Source of the DNA: Clostridiales bacterium
GTDB lineage: Bacteria; Bacillota; Clostridia; Peptostreptococcales; Acidaminobacteraceae
Length of the DNA: 32,912 nucleotides
Assembly (NCBI GenBank): GCA_030446305.1
Contig: JASUSA010000042.1
Span: forward strand, 1 to 32,912
Reading direction: 5' to 3'
A model generated the notes under the pieces. The model was not told the DNA's origin, ran no database searches, and saw nothing but the letters and a program-made list of their open reading frames with translations. Positions 16,610-23,677 of the stretch are shown piece after piece. Position 1 is the first letter of the stretch, and each line of letters starts with the position of its first letter. The position numbers and the translations under genes were made by a program.

Positions 16610-17755
16610 TTATAATTGACTTATATATGTCCAGTTATTTAACTGCTCTGATCTCAATTGTTCTATAAACGACGAAAAAAAGTGCTGGTGGTGCTCTATC
16701 GCCTTTGAAAAACTTTGAAAATATTCAATAAGCAATGGTTTGTCAAAGCCGACATCATTGCCTGCATTCCCAATCAAATCATATGCCATCATGCCATAGC
16801 GCATCACAAAGAGACAATAAGCATCAAAGATATCATCCACTTCGGTGAATGGAAACAAATTTCGAAAACTTAAATTGATAAAATAATTTTCAAAAATATA
16901 GGTATTTTGATCAAAATAGTCGTTAAACGTCTTTTCTGCTATTGCCAATGCATCTTTCGAGGCATGTTCATAAAACGATCTCGCATTAAAATGCCACTTG
17001 CGGTAACGCGTACTAACGATTTGTGCGTCAACATTAAGCTTTTTAAATGCCATATGAATAAATTCAGATTCCCAAAGCTTGCCAAAGGCATCCTTTGACG
17101 GCAATACGGCCTTTTTCCCCTGAGGTTTCTCACGCACCTGCCATAGATAGTGGCCAAGTCTGTAGAGTCTTTCTGTAAAAGCATTCTTTCGATCGCTTAA
17201 GATTTCATTTGAAGCATTGCGTATTGCTGTCAGACTGGCAACAGGCGTTCCAGCATATTGAGGCGCTTTTTGAAAGACATCATAGGTGATGATTGGCAGC
17301 CGCATCGGCGCAACGCCTTCTTCAAAGACGATGCCTTCTTCCAAAAAGAGATACTGCCTCAACGCTTCAGGGCATGAAGGAGACAGTGACATTTCGATAC
17401 TGCCGTTCACTTGATTGAGAATTCTTGGATATAAGCTGCAAACATTGGACAAATAAGACTCACCATATGCAGCCTGCATGCGGCAGAGTCTGTTTTCGTC
17501 CAAAAAAGCGCAGTTTTGCTGCTTTGTCAATTTGACAGCGGCATAATTGATTTCTGGCGCATCACAATAATCATTGCGTCGAACGGACTGGTGAATGATC
17601 GGCGTTAATTCAGGATGCTGAATTTTCTGATACTTTCTATACGTTCGATCGTCGAGATCGACGAACCATCCCATGCAGCAATTATCCTCACAGTCACCTG
17701 CAATACAGGCAAAGTGACGATAATAGACAGGACGGATATATTTAAGGTTCCTCAT
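16610..17755 (-). CDS. fliB: FliB-like flagellin lysine N-methylase
   Basis: This is a 381-residue protein of the FliB family, which methylates lysines on flagellin. The N-terminal cysteine cluster (Cys17, 22, 26, 27) plus Cys64, 82, 91, 106 and 128 matches the family pattern, thought to hold an iron-sulfur cluster. 'YRHFACIAGDCEDNCCMGW' and 'SNVCSLYPR' are diagnostic. I chose the ATG at 17755 because GAGGTG lies just before it and family members start close to the Cys motif; the frame is open to 17803. No flagellar genes are adjacent, so the flagellin link comes from the family only, although chemotaxis genes in the window suggest motility. It precedes a TauE/SafE gene by 12 nt. Confidence 0.82.
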   Translation of the reverse strand: MRNLKYIRPVYYRHFACIAGDCEDNCCMGWFVDLDDRTYRKYQKIQHPELTPIIHQSVRRNDYCDAPEINYAAVKLTKQQNCAFLDENRLCRMQAAYGESYLSNVCSLYPRILNQVNGSIEMSLSPSCPEALRQYLFLEEGIVFEEGVAPMRLPIITYDVFQKAPQYAGTPVASLTAIRNASNEILSDRKNAFTERLYRLGHYLWQVREKPQGKKAVLPSKDAFGKLWESEFIHMAFKKLNVDAQIVSTRYRKWHFNARSFYEHASKDALAIAEKTFNDYFDQNTYIFENYFINLSFRNLFPFTEVDDIFDAYCLFVMRYGMMAYDLIGNAGNDVGFDKPLLIEYFQSFSKAIEHHQHFFSSFIEQLRSEQLNNWTYISQL

Positions 17756-17775
17756 TTTCACCTCTTGAAACAGCC

Positions 17776-17832
17776 AACCGGGCAGCATCTTTACATCATG
17801 CATTCCGGTTTTTATTGAGCTTTTCTATTATA
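17776..17832 (-). promoter_or_regulatory. Promoter and structured leader of the fliB-like gene
   Basis: A consensus TATAAT lies on the minus strand at 17832-17827; the -35 is poor. The predicted leader of about 65 nt holds a stem AACCGG/CCGGTT (17776-17810) with an inner GCAT/ATGC helix. Its purpose is unknown. Confidence 0.4.
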
Positions 17833-17865
17833 CTACAAATTCACCGATTTGTTTTGACTTTATTG

Positions 17866-17890
17866 TGGTATGATACTATTATTCAGGAGG
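17866..17890 (+). promoter_or_regulatory. Extended -10 promoter and ribosome site of the NRDE gene
   Basis: TGGTATGAT (17866-17874) is an extended -10 box. An AGGAGG ribosome site follows at 17885-17890. TTGACT with TATTAT, 17 nt apart, also fits (17854-17882), but it would start transcription inside the ribosome site. Confidence 0.55.
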
Positions 17891-17895
17891 TAAAT

Positions 17896-18672
17896 ATGTG
17901 TACAGCAGTTATCGCTTATAAAATTCATCCCAATTATCCACTGATCCTCTTATCCAACCGTGACGAATTCTACAGTCGGCCAACGAAGGATGCCGGCTTT
18001 TGGGAACACGCACCTCAAATATTGAGCGGCATTGATCTCGAAAAAGGCGGTACGTGGCTTGGAATCACACGGACAGGTTATTTATCCTTATTGACAAATT
18101 ATCGTGATTTTTCAAAACACGTTGAAGAACCATTATCTCGCGGTCTTTTAACAAAAAAATATTTGGAAAACCCCATGCCTTTTACTGATTATGCTGCTAG
18201 TCTTTCAGCAGCCAGCCATGAATATAATCCCTATAATATTATATTCGGCAGCTTTGACGATCTCGGCTATTACAGTAATATTTCGGATAAGCCCATCTCG
18301 TTAGAACCGGGCATCTACGGTCTCAGCAATGGCCTTCTCAACGATCCGTGGCCAAAAGTCTCAACGGCAATGGAAGCACTTAGAGTCTATATAGAACTTG
18401 TCAATCCCGATGATACGCTTGATGAAGAAACGCTTTTCAGCATTCTTTCTTCACAAGTAACATACCCGCTTGAAGTACTCCCTAAAACAGGGATATCCGA
18501 AGCGCTCGAGGTCGATCTTTCTTCGATCTTTATTGAACTGGACACATACGGCACTCGCATGCAAACGCTGTTGTATGTTGATAACCTGCGAAACGTCACC
18601 TTTACAGAGCGCGCACGTCAAAACGATCGGGAATGGTCCGAACACCGCTTTGCCTTTCGATGCTGGCGCTAA
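17896..18672 (+). CDS. NRDE (TANGO2-like) family protein
   Basis: The protein has 258 residues. It begins MCTAVIAY and contains the family motif SNRDEFYSRPT near residues 22-33, followed by 'GGTWLGITRTGYLSLLTNYRD'. The family (NRDE, Transport and Golgi organisation 2) is widespread but of uncertain biochemical function. The Cys at position 2 followed by a small hydrophobic stretch recalls N-terminal nucleophile hydrolases, a speculative link. The ATG at 17896 has AGGAGG 5 nt upstream, so an open frame extending back to 17815 is not used. It is a single-gene unit with its own promoter and a strong terminator at 18739-18780. No signal peptide. Confidence 0.88.
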   Translation: MCTAVIAYKIHPNYPLILLSNRDEFYSRPTKDAGFWEHAPQILSGIDLEKGGTWLGITRTGYLSLLTNYRDFSKHVEEPLSRGLLTKKYLENPMPFTDYAASLSAASHEYNPYNIIFGSFDDLGYYSNISDKPISLEPGIYGLSNGLLNDPWPKVSTAMEALRVYIELVNPDDTLDEETLFSILSSQVTYPLEVLPKTGISEALEVDLSSIFIELDTYGTRMQTLLYVDNLRNVTFTERARQNDREWSEHRFAFRCWR

Positions 18673-18738
18673 TCTCCGCGATTATAAATGCTTATTATAA
18701 AAGATTTGAAACATCATTTTGATATCTTTTTTTATGAA

Positions 18739-18780
18739 TAAGCGGCTGACGCAATATGACGTCAGCCGCTTAATTTTCTT
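18739..18780 (+). terminator. Terminator of the NRDE gene
   Basis: A perfect 13-bp stem, TAAGCGGCTGACG with CGTCAGCCGCTTA, closes an 8-nt loop and is followed by ATTTTCTTTTT on the plus strand. The stem may also end minus-strand transcription from the YbaK gene, although no T-run is present that way. Confidence 0.85.
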
Positions 18781-18839
18781 TTTATCACTTTTGTGGGCAC
18801 TTCAAAATCGATTGAGGAAGCCCTTAGCGTTTTTAAATT

Positions 18840-19316
18840 TTAATCTTGCTGCCAGTTCTTGCAGACATCAACCCACTTGGGTTCATTGACGTACTGCGTC
18901 AATTCGTCTGGCGTCAGCTCAATAGCAGAATTGGCACTGCCGCATGCGGGAAAAACAGTCTCAAATCTTTTTAATGAAACATCCAAGAAAACAGGCGGAT
19001 TATGCTTCAAAGCAAACGGGCAGACACCTCCAACCGGATGTCCTGTCATTGGTTCTACCTCTTCGAATTTCAGCATACTCGCTTTAACGGCAAATTCATC
19101 TTTAAATTTTCGATTATCAATGCTGGCATCACCTGCAACGACAACAATAATAGGTCCTTCTTTTCCTTTAATGGAAATGGTCTTGGCAATTCTTGCAGGG
19201 ATCACCCCCAGTGCCTCTGCTGCAAGCGCTACTGTAGCACTTGAAACATCAAATTCAAGCACATCTGTTTCGCGGCCAAATTCCTTAAAGTATGCTTTTA
19301 CTTCTTTAATAGACAT
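18840..19316 (-). CDS. YbaK/EbsC-type aminoacyl-tRNA deacylase
   Basis: This 158-residue single-domain protein of the YbaK/ProX family removes wrongly attached amino acids from tRNA. The motif 'TGHPVGGVCPFALKHN' (about 95-110) is the substrate pocket loop, and 'AARIAKTISIKG'-like sequence lies near residues 40-50. Which tRNA it edits cannot be told from sequence. The gene overlaps the upstream flavoprotein gene by 11 nt and is the last of a three-gene operon. The family also includes many uncharacterised free-standing members. Confidence 0.88.
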   Translation of the reverse strand: MSIKEVKAYFKEFGRETDVLEFDVSSATVALAAEALGVIPARIAKTISIKGKEGPIIVVVAGDASIDNRKFKDEFAVKASMLKFEEVEPMTGHPVGGVCPFALKHNPPVFLDVSLKRFETVFPACGSANSAIELTPDELTQYVNEPKWVDVCKNWQQD

Positions 19317-19887
19317 CTTTAACTCCTTCTGTTTCCAACAAATGAATAATCCGCTGCTGTATAATTTCTTTAATCATTTGATTCTCAGCAACAGGGTATT
19401 CTTTTGTATTATAGTATTCTACAACATCGATGATGTCCATATTCAAATCACTTAGTACATTTGTAATCCCTGTGATTGTATGTCCCATGCTTTCTTTCGT
19501 GGTCCCCCTACAAACACCTAAGACAATTGCTTTTTGCTTAATCGGCTCTGGTGATTTTCTGCGTTCAAATCCTAAATAGAAAGTCCTGTCTAAAAAGGCC
19601 TTCATTTGGGCTGACATATCATAGTGGTATGTCGGTGATGCAAAAATAACGCCCTCTGCATCATTGAGCGATTTAACCAATTCAGCTGTTTCATCGTGCA
19701 CATGACATTCACCTGTGGTTAGGCAGGTTTCGCAGCCATCACACGTTACAATACCATCACTCGGCAAATAAACTTTTTCTACCTCTTTTTCAACCGTACC
19801 AAGTGCTTCGAGCATATAGTCAACCAGTCGATCTGTATTTTTTCCAGGCCTTGAACTGCCAACGATAGCAAGCCATTTGCGTTTCAT
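19306..19887 (-). CDS. NADPH-dependent FMN reductase-like flavoprotein with Cys cluster
   Basis: This 193-residue flavodoxin-fold protein has the FMN phosphate loop GSSRPGKNTDRL at 10-21 and 'SPTYHYDMSAQMKAFLDR' near the isoalloxazine site. A cysteine motif CDGCETCLTTGEC (Cys49, 52, 55, 61) matches the compact cluster of iron-sulfur flavoproteins of anaerobes. It probably shuttles electrons in the cytoplasm; partners are unknown. The ATG has GAGGTG 4 nt upstream. It follows the C_GCAxxG gene by 18 nt and overlaps the YbaK gene by 11 nt. Confidence 0.88.
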   Translation of the reverse strand: MKRKWLAIVGSSRPGKNTDRLVDYMLEALGTVEKEVEKVYLPSDGIVTCDGCETCLTTGECHVHDETAELVKSLNDAEGVIFASPTYHYDMSAQMKAFLDRTFYLGFERRKSPEPIKQKAIVLGVCRGTTKESMGHTITGITNVLSDLNMDIIDVVEYYNTKEYPVAENQMIKEIIQQRIIHLLETEGVKDVY

Positions 19888-19905
19888 ATAACACCTCTTT
19901 TTTTA

Positions 19906-20349
19906 TTAAGATAATGCCATTTGTTTTTCTACCAGTCTTACAGCGTGCTCAATTGCCACAGGGCATTTCTCCGCTATGAGGCCTTTGGCTTCAATAATCG
20001 CCCGCTCCTCGGGAATCGAACTATTATAACCATCCAAGATATCCTGACAGCGCACTGCCTTCTGCAGCACCTTAAACTCACTGATAAAATTTGTCGTCAT
20101 TTCACCGACGCGCTGCTTCTCTTCAGGGCTGTCCTCCTGGTCATAACCATTATACATGCCGATTGCCATTAGCGCTCCCGTCAATGCACCGCAGACTTCT
20201 CCCATTCGCATGCCGCCGCCAAAACAGGCTGCAATGCGCAGTGCTGCTTTTTGATCGATTGACAAATCCTCTGAAAAAGTGGCAAAAACTGCCTGACTGC
20301 AACTAAACCCCTTTTCACGCAATGAAAATGCTAACGCTACTCTATCCAT
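19906..20349 (-). CDS. C_GCAxxG_C_C family protein
   Basis: The protein has 147 residues. It has the family cysteine pattern: FSCSQAV (Cys17), AACFGGGMRMGEVCGALTGA (Cys42, Cys53), Cys101 and Cys129 in 'CP'. These proteins are common in anaerobes and are suspected to bind a redox metal or cluster; the role is not established. Of two adjacent ATG codons I chose 20349, which is 5 nt from GGAGG. The frame remains open upstream, but that part includes the predicted promoter. It heads an operon with an iron-sulfur flavoprotein-like gene, consistent with a redox role. Confidence 0.85.
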   Translation of the reverse strand: MDRVALAFSLREKGFSCSQAVFATFSEDLSIDQKAALRIAACFGGGMRMGEVCGALTGALMAIGMYNGYDQEDSPEEKQRVGEMTTNFISEFKVLQKAVRCQDILDGYNSSIPEERAIIEAKGLIAEKCPVAIEHAVRLVEKQMALS

Positions 20350-20375
20350 CATGACCTCCCTTGCTGTTATATAAC

Positions 20376-20384
20376 ATTGTACCA
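20376..20384 (-). promoter_or_regulatory. Extended -10 promoter of the C_GCAxxG operon
   Basis: TGGTACAAT on the minus strand is an extended -10 box 27 nt before the chosen start codon. No good -35 is visible. Its position inside the upstream open frame supports the shorter protein start. Confidence 0.5.
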
Positions 20385-20416
20385 CCATTTAGAGGAACAC
20401 TCCATAGCTTAATCGT

Positions 20417-20456
20417 GTTTACAAATGCAATGATTGGGCATACAATATATGTAAAC
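20417..20456 (+). promoter_or_regulatory. Promoter of the 77-residue gene flanked by an inverted repeat
   Basis: TTTACA (20418-20423), 17 nt, TACAAT (20441-20446) is a good sigma-A promoter. GTTTACA at 20417-20423 and TGTAAAC at 20450-20456 are an exact 7-bp inverted repeat that brackets the promoter, so a repressor site is possible. Confidence 0.65.
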
Positions 20457-20484
20457 CATCACATTTTGAAAAGGAGGCATTGCT

Positions 20485-20718
20485 ATGAACGGTTTTGTCA
20501 CTGTCACTTTCGAAGCATTTGCTGAATGTATTGACCTAGCTAGCGGGGAACCAGATGCATTCAAAGCGCTTGTGCTTAAAAGAATGGGTGATTGCAATGG
20601 CGTCACGGTAACAGATCACGACAATCCATGCTTTTCTATTCAATTTAAAGAACCAAAGACGTTACAGACATTTGAACATCTTGACGATTATGTTCAAGAA
20701 CTGGATCACTGGTTCTAA
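20485..20718 (+). CDS. Small hypothetical protein, 77 residues
   Basis: I do not recognise this protein. It is soluble, acidic, with two cysteines (Cys14 and Cys37 in GDCNG, plus a third in NPCFSI), and alternates short beta-like stretches with a C-terminal aromatic helix (LDDYVQELDHWF). No signal peptide or membrane segment. The case for a real gene is strong: an AGGAGG site 7 nt before the ATG, a near-consensus promoter at 20418-20446, and a terminator 15 nt after the stop. It is monocistronic and divergent from the C_GCAxxG operon. A small regulatory or stress protein is possible but unproven. Confidence 0.8.
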   Translation: MNGFVTVTFEAFAECIDLASGEPDAFKALVLKRMGDCNGVTVTDHDNPCFSIQFKEPKTLQTFEHLDDYVQELDHWF

Positions 20719-20733
20719 ACAGACCACGATTTT

Positions 20734-20762
20734 GTCCGGATTTGATTAAATCTGGACTTTTT
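20734..20762 (+). terminator. Terminator of the 77-residue gene
   Basis: GTCCGGATTT and AAATCTGGAC form a 10-bp stem (one G-U pair) around the loop GATT, followed by TTTTT. Confidence 0.9.
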
Positions 20763-20849
20763 CATTATTCAGCTTTTCAACCTGTTATGTAGCGTTCAGA
20801 TCCCCACTAAATTTTTATATCCAACAGTTCTGCACATGTTCATTATAAA

Positions 20850-20897
20850 AAAACACCTTTACCGCATTGGTTTTACGCCATACGACAAAGGTGTTTT
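20850..20897 (-). terminator. Terminator of yebC
   Basis: AAAACACCTTT pairs with AAAGGTGTTTT across a long, partly paired loop. On the minus strand seven T follow. It starts 10 nt past the yebC stop. The 26-nt loop is longer than usual. Confidence 0.75.
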
Positions 20898-20906
20898 ATT
20901 ATTTTG

Positions 20907-21626
20907 TTACGCTTCTTCCCAGTTGTGGTACACGTTTTGAACGTCATCATTGTCCTCTAATAGATCAATGAGCTTTTGCATGTATTTAATATCGTCCTCA
21001 TCTGAAAGCTGCGACATCGTTTGCGGCAAGTATCTAAGTTCCGCCATCGAAAACGCATATCCCTGCTCTGCTAACGCATCCCGAACCGCCGCAAAATCAG
21101 ATACATCTGTGATAATTTCATAATAGCCTTCTTCAATTGACAAGTCTTCAGCACCCGCTTCGATAATTGCCATTTCTACTGCTTCATCATCCATGCCATC
21201 CTGCTTGTCGATGACGAGAACGCCTTTGCGATCAAACATGAAGGAAACACAGCCATTTGTTCCGAGATTACCTTTGCCTTTAACAAAATAACTGCGGACA
21301 TCCGAGGCCGTTCGATTGGTGTTATCCGTAAGACACTCGACGAGTACAGCCACACCACCGGGACCATAACCTTCGTAAGTTAATTCTGTAAAGACGGCGC
21401 CATCGTTATCACCAGCACCTTTTTTAATTGCTCTATCAATATTGTCATTCGGCATATTGATGGCCTTTGCCTTTTCAATAGCACTCTTCAATGCAGCATT
21501 GTACTCGGGGTCGGGTCCACCTTCTCTCGCCGCTACCATGATATAGCGTCCAATTTTCGTGAATTCTTTAGCTTTTTTGGCATCTTGCTTGCCTTTTCGA
21601 TTGATGATTGTCCCTATTCTTCCCAC
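20907..21626 (-). CDS. yebC: YebC/PmpR family translation/transcription factor
   Basis: This 239-residue cytoplasmic protein has the family landmarks '[18 protein letters not shown]', '[16 protein letters not shown]', '[19 protein letters not shown]' and '[15 protein letters not shown]'. YebC proteins help ribosomes on difficult peptide stretches and have also been described as transcription regulators. I chose the GTG at 21626: GGAGAG lies 7 nt upstream and the protein then begins [15 protein letters not shown], as relatives do. The ATG at 21639-21641 overlaps that ribosome site and lacks its own. A single-gene unit with an extended -10 promoter (TGCTATGAT) at 21673-21665 and a terminator at 20850. 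Confidence 0.92.
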   Translation of the reverse strand: MGRIGTIINRKGKQDAKKAKEFTKIGRYIMVAAREGGPDPEYNAALKSAIEKAKAINMPNDNIDRAIKKGAGDNDGAVFTELTYEGYGPGGVAVLVECLTDNTNRTASDVRSYFVKGKGNLGTNGCVSFMFDRKGVLVIDKQDGMDDEAVEMAIIEAGAEDLSIEEGYYEIITDVSDFAAVRDALAEQGYAFSMAELRYLPQTMSQLSDEDDIKYMQKLIDLLEDNDDVQNVYHNWEEA

Positions 21627-21664
21627 GTTCGTTCTCTCCATTTCTTGAGTTTATGTGCAAAAAT

Positions 21665-21673
21665 ATCATAGCA
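21665..21673 (-). promoter_or_regulatory. Extended -10 promoter of yebC
   Basis: TGCTATGAT on the minus strand, 38 nt before the GTG start; the -35 (TTTATT) is weak. Confidence 0.5.
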
Positions 21674-21746
21674 CATTCCGTACGCTAAATAAAGTCATTC
21701 CTTTGTATATCTAAAAATCTAAATAACTGAACACCTGGCGTCTGCC

Positions 21747-23159
21747 TTAATCGTCTCGCAATAATGTTTCTGCAGAAAACGTCATTTCCGCTTCTGTCGG
21801 CATCCAGTCATAACCAATTTTTACAATGCGATTGCCTTTACAAAATAGAAAAGTCTCAGAAGGTTCGTCACTGTAGTAAAGCTGATATGCCACATCTGCC
21901 TGCCAAATGCTCGCATCTATCTCTCGATAGCGATTGGTCTTGAACCCCTCTTCCACTGCATAATCATCAACATACTGCTGCAAGTAGTAATCAAAGCAGT
22001 AATCAAAGAGCCAATCGTATTTTACATCAATAATATCATAATACATCGTCAGAACATCAGGATCAAAGGTATAATCTCTCTGATCATACTGCTGCCAGCG
22101 CAACAGAATAGAATTATTATCACGCGCTTCATAGCTGTAGTCATCAAATTCCGTCGCCTTTAACTGTTCAACAATGAGCGGCATGGGATCGTCGTGGACA
22201 TACCGCGTATGCTTTGTCCCATTTGGCGATGAAAATGTACGTTCAACAGCAGTGGATTGATGTGCTCTATGATAATCAACAAGTTTAAAAACAAAAGTCG
22301 TCAACAATCCCATCATGATAAAGGATAAAACAATGGCACTGATAACCGTCACCGTCATATTGGTCTTTCTCGAAACGCCAACCGCTTTTAATTTCGTTTT
22401 TATATAATTGACACCGAAAATAACCATTGTGATCAGTCCAATGCTGGCAATGCCAATCCATATATACTGATCCTCATAAAGTGTCATCAGCATCCAGAGA
22501 AAGACGCCTATTGACAAAAGGAGTAAAACCTTGTTTAGATTTCGATGCCCTTTCGTTGGCATGCATGTGCCTCCGAGTTCAGTTGCTTTTTTGGATGCCC
22601 GCCACCACTTAAAGTAGCCAATTAAACTGATAAACCCGCTTATTGCGACAATACTCCACGCAAAGATAACACTGAGGTATACATTATTCGAAAGCTGCAT
22701 AATCGGCATTCGCATTATACTGCTGACCTGCATCAGTATTTGAAAAATTGCCAATACGATTAACACCACCGTACTTGGCAAAAAATTTTTCTTCATCGCC
22801 TGATGAATGCTGTTAAGTTTCAGTGCTTCATCGGTTTCAATTGGAATTGCGTCCTCAGAATCCGTATAAAAGATTTGCATCTGCGCCCATGTAACAGCCA
22901 GTTGATAACCGCACTCATTGCAATAATCGTAAAACCGTTCTTGATTCGAAGATGGATATGGCGAAAAATCAGATGCCTGCGCAAAATACGTGATTGTATA
23001 GTGCCGCTCTGTAGGATCAATTCGTTTATATTGCCAGTAAAAAGGGGTTATTTTCTCAATATGCCAGCCTTTTCGCGCCATGTTCGCCAGATGCTTTTCA
23101 ATTGCATCAAAATCATTAAATCGAAAACTCTCGATGCGTCTTTTTCGGTCTCTTTTCAA
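21747..23159 (-). CDS. DUF2812 membrane protein
   Basis: This is a 470-residue protein with an N-terminal DUF2812 domain (about 10-115: 'FNDFDAIEKHLANMARKGWHIEKI', 'YTITYF'). Five membrane segments follow near 131-148, 160-183, 210-228, 232-253 and 268-291. The remaining 170 residues are a hydrophilic C-terminal domain rich in Tyr, Asp and aromatic residues. DUF2812 genes typically sit next to PadR regulators, as here (15 nt gap), but no function is established. The start is a TTG with an AGGCGG-like ribosome site that overlaps the end of the PadR gene; no ATG exists until residue 27. The C-terminal domain is longer than in many family members. Confidence 0.85.
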   Translation of the reverse strand: MKRDRKRRIESFRFNDFDAIEKHLANMARKGWHIEKITPFYWQYKRIDPTERHYTITYFAQASDFSPYPSSNQERFYDYCNECGYQLAVTWAQMQIFYTDSEDAIPIETDEALKLNSIHQAMKKNFLPSTVVLIVLAIFQILMQVSSIMRMPIMQLSNNVYLSVIFAWSIVAISGFISLIGYFKWWRASKKATELGGTCMPTKGHRNLNKVLLLLSIGVFLWMLMTLYEDQYIWIGIASIGLITMVIFGVNYIKTKLKAVGVSRKTNMTVTVISAIVLSFIMMGLLTTFVFKLVDYHRAHQSTAVERTFSSPNGTKHTRYVHDDPMPLIVEQLKATEFDDYSYEARDNNSILLRWQQYDQRDYTFDPDVLTMYYDIIDVKYDWLFDYCFDYYLQQYVDDYAVEEGFKTNRYREIDASIWQADVAYQLYYSDEPSETFLFCKGNRIVKIGYDWMPTEAEMTFSAETLLRDD

Positions 23160-23174
23160 TGTTATCGCCCGCCT

Positions 23175-23480
23175 TTATGTATGACTTTCATAATCAAATA
23201 TCATCCTATTCAAACGATGATACTCACGCTGAAGTGCTTCCAATCCCATGTCTGTAATAATATAGCTGCGCTTGCGTCCTTCAACTTTCGTTTCTCGAAT
23301 CATTTGCGCCTGTTCAAACTGCTCCAGAAGATTGTACAGCGTTCCTGGACCAACGATTACCCGCTCATTTGTCATCAGCTGTATCCGCGTCATAATGTCC
23401 ATGCCGTAACACTCTTCACGTAAAACGAGCAGTATATAATACATTTGTTCCGTCAAAGTTTGAAACTTTTCTCTAGGCAT
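23175..23480 (-). CDS. PadR family transcriptional regulator
   Basis: This 101-residue winged-helix protein has the PadR pattern: 'LTEQMYYILLVLREECYGMDIMTRI', 'GPGTLYNLLEQFEQAQMI' and 'EGRKRSYIITDMGLEALQREYHRL'. The ATG at 23480 is preferred because AAGGAG lies 7 nt before it; an ATG two codons earlier is only 1 nt from that site. It heads a two-gene operon with the DUF2812 gene. An 11-bp inverted repeat covers its predicted transcription start, so it probably represses its own operon. Confidence 0.93.
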   Translation of the reverse strand: MPREKFQTLTEQMYYILLVLREECYGMDIMTRIQLMTNERVIVGPGTLYNLLEQFEQAQMIRETKVEGRKRSYIITDMGLEALQREYHRLNRMIFDYESHT

Positions 23481-23488
23481 TTGCATAC

Positions 23489-23544
23489 TCCTTATTATCG
23501 AATATCGCTAATAAGATTTTAACGATCTTTATCCCTTTCGTCAA
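23489..23544 (-). promoter_or_regulatory. Sigma-A promoter and PadR-type operator
   Basis: On the minus strand TTGACG (23544-23539), 17 nt, TAAAAT (23521-23516). The inverted repeat CTTATTATCGA / TCGCTAATAAG (23491-23515, one mismatch, 3-nt spacer) starts next to the -10 box and reaches the ribosome site. PadR autorepression is inferred. Confidence 0.75.
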
Positions 23545-23557
23545 GCGGGGAATTTGA

Positions 23558-23587
23558 AAAAGCGTCCGGCTTATGCCAAACGCTTTT
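23558..23587 (-). terminator. Terminator of the hflX-yigZ-CoA-binding operon
   Basis: A 13-bp stem with G-U pairs (AAAAGCGTTTGGC / GCCGGACGCTTTT on the minus strand), 4-nt loop, followed by T. It lies about 90 nt past the last stop. A T-run on the other strand makes it possibly bidirectional. Confidence 0.8.
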
Positions 23588-23636
23588 GATGGTATTCATG
23601 AAAATATAATTGTGAAAATCACCTTTGATCGTCCAT

Positions 23637-23656
23637 GCAATCGGTTAACCGATTGC
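23637..23656. repeat. Perfect 20-bp palindrome
   Basis: GCAATCGGTTAACCGATTGC is a perfect palindrome with no loop, so it is more like a protein-binding site than a terminator. It lies between the CoA-binding protein gene and its terminator, so no obvious promoter is controlled. Confidence 0.8.
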
Positions 23657-23677
23657 TCAAGGCTCTTTCTAAAAACT

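Noticed and set aside
17776-17820. Plus-strand terminator upstream of the NRDE gene (AACCGG...CCGGTT then T)
   Set aside because: No plus-strand transcript is expected to arrive here; I keep it only as a leader structure of the minus-strand gene.
18859-19455. 198-codon plus-strand open frame opposite the YbaK and flavoprotein genes
   Set aside because: No ribosome site or promoter; an antisense shadow of conserved coding sequence.
22803-23423. 206-codon plus-strand open frame opposite the DUF2812 and padR genes
   Set aside because: It spans two well-supported minus-strand genes, has no ribosome site and gives an unfamiliar Cys/Ile-rich product.
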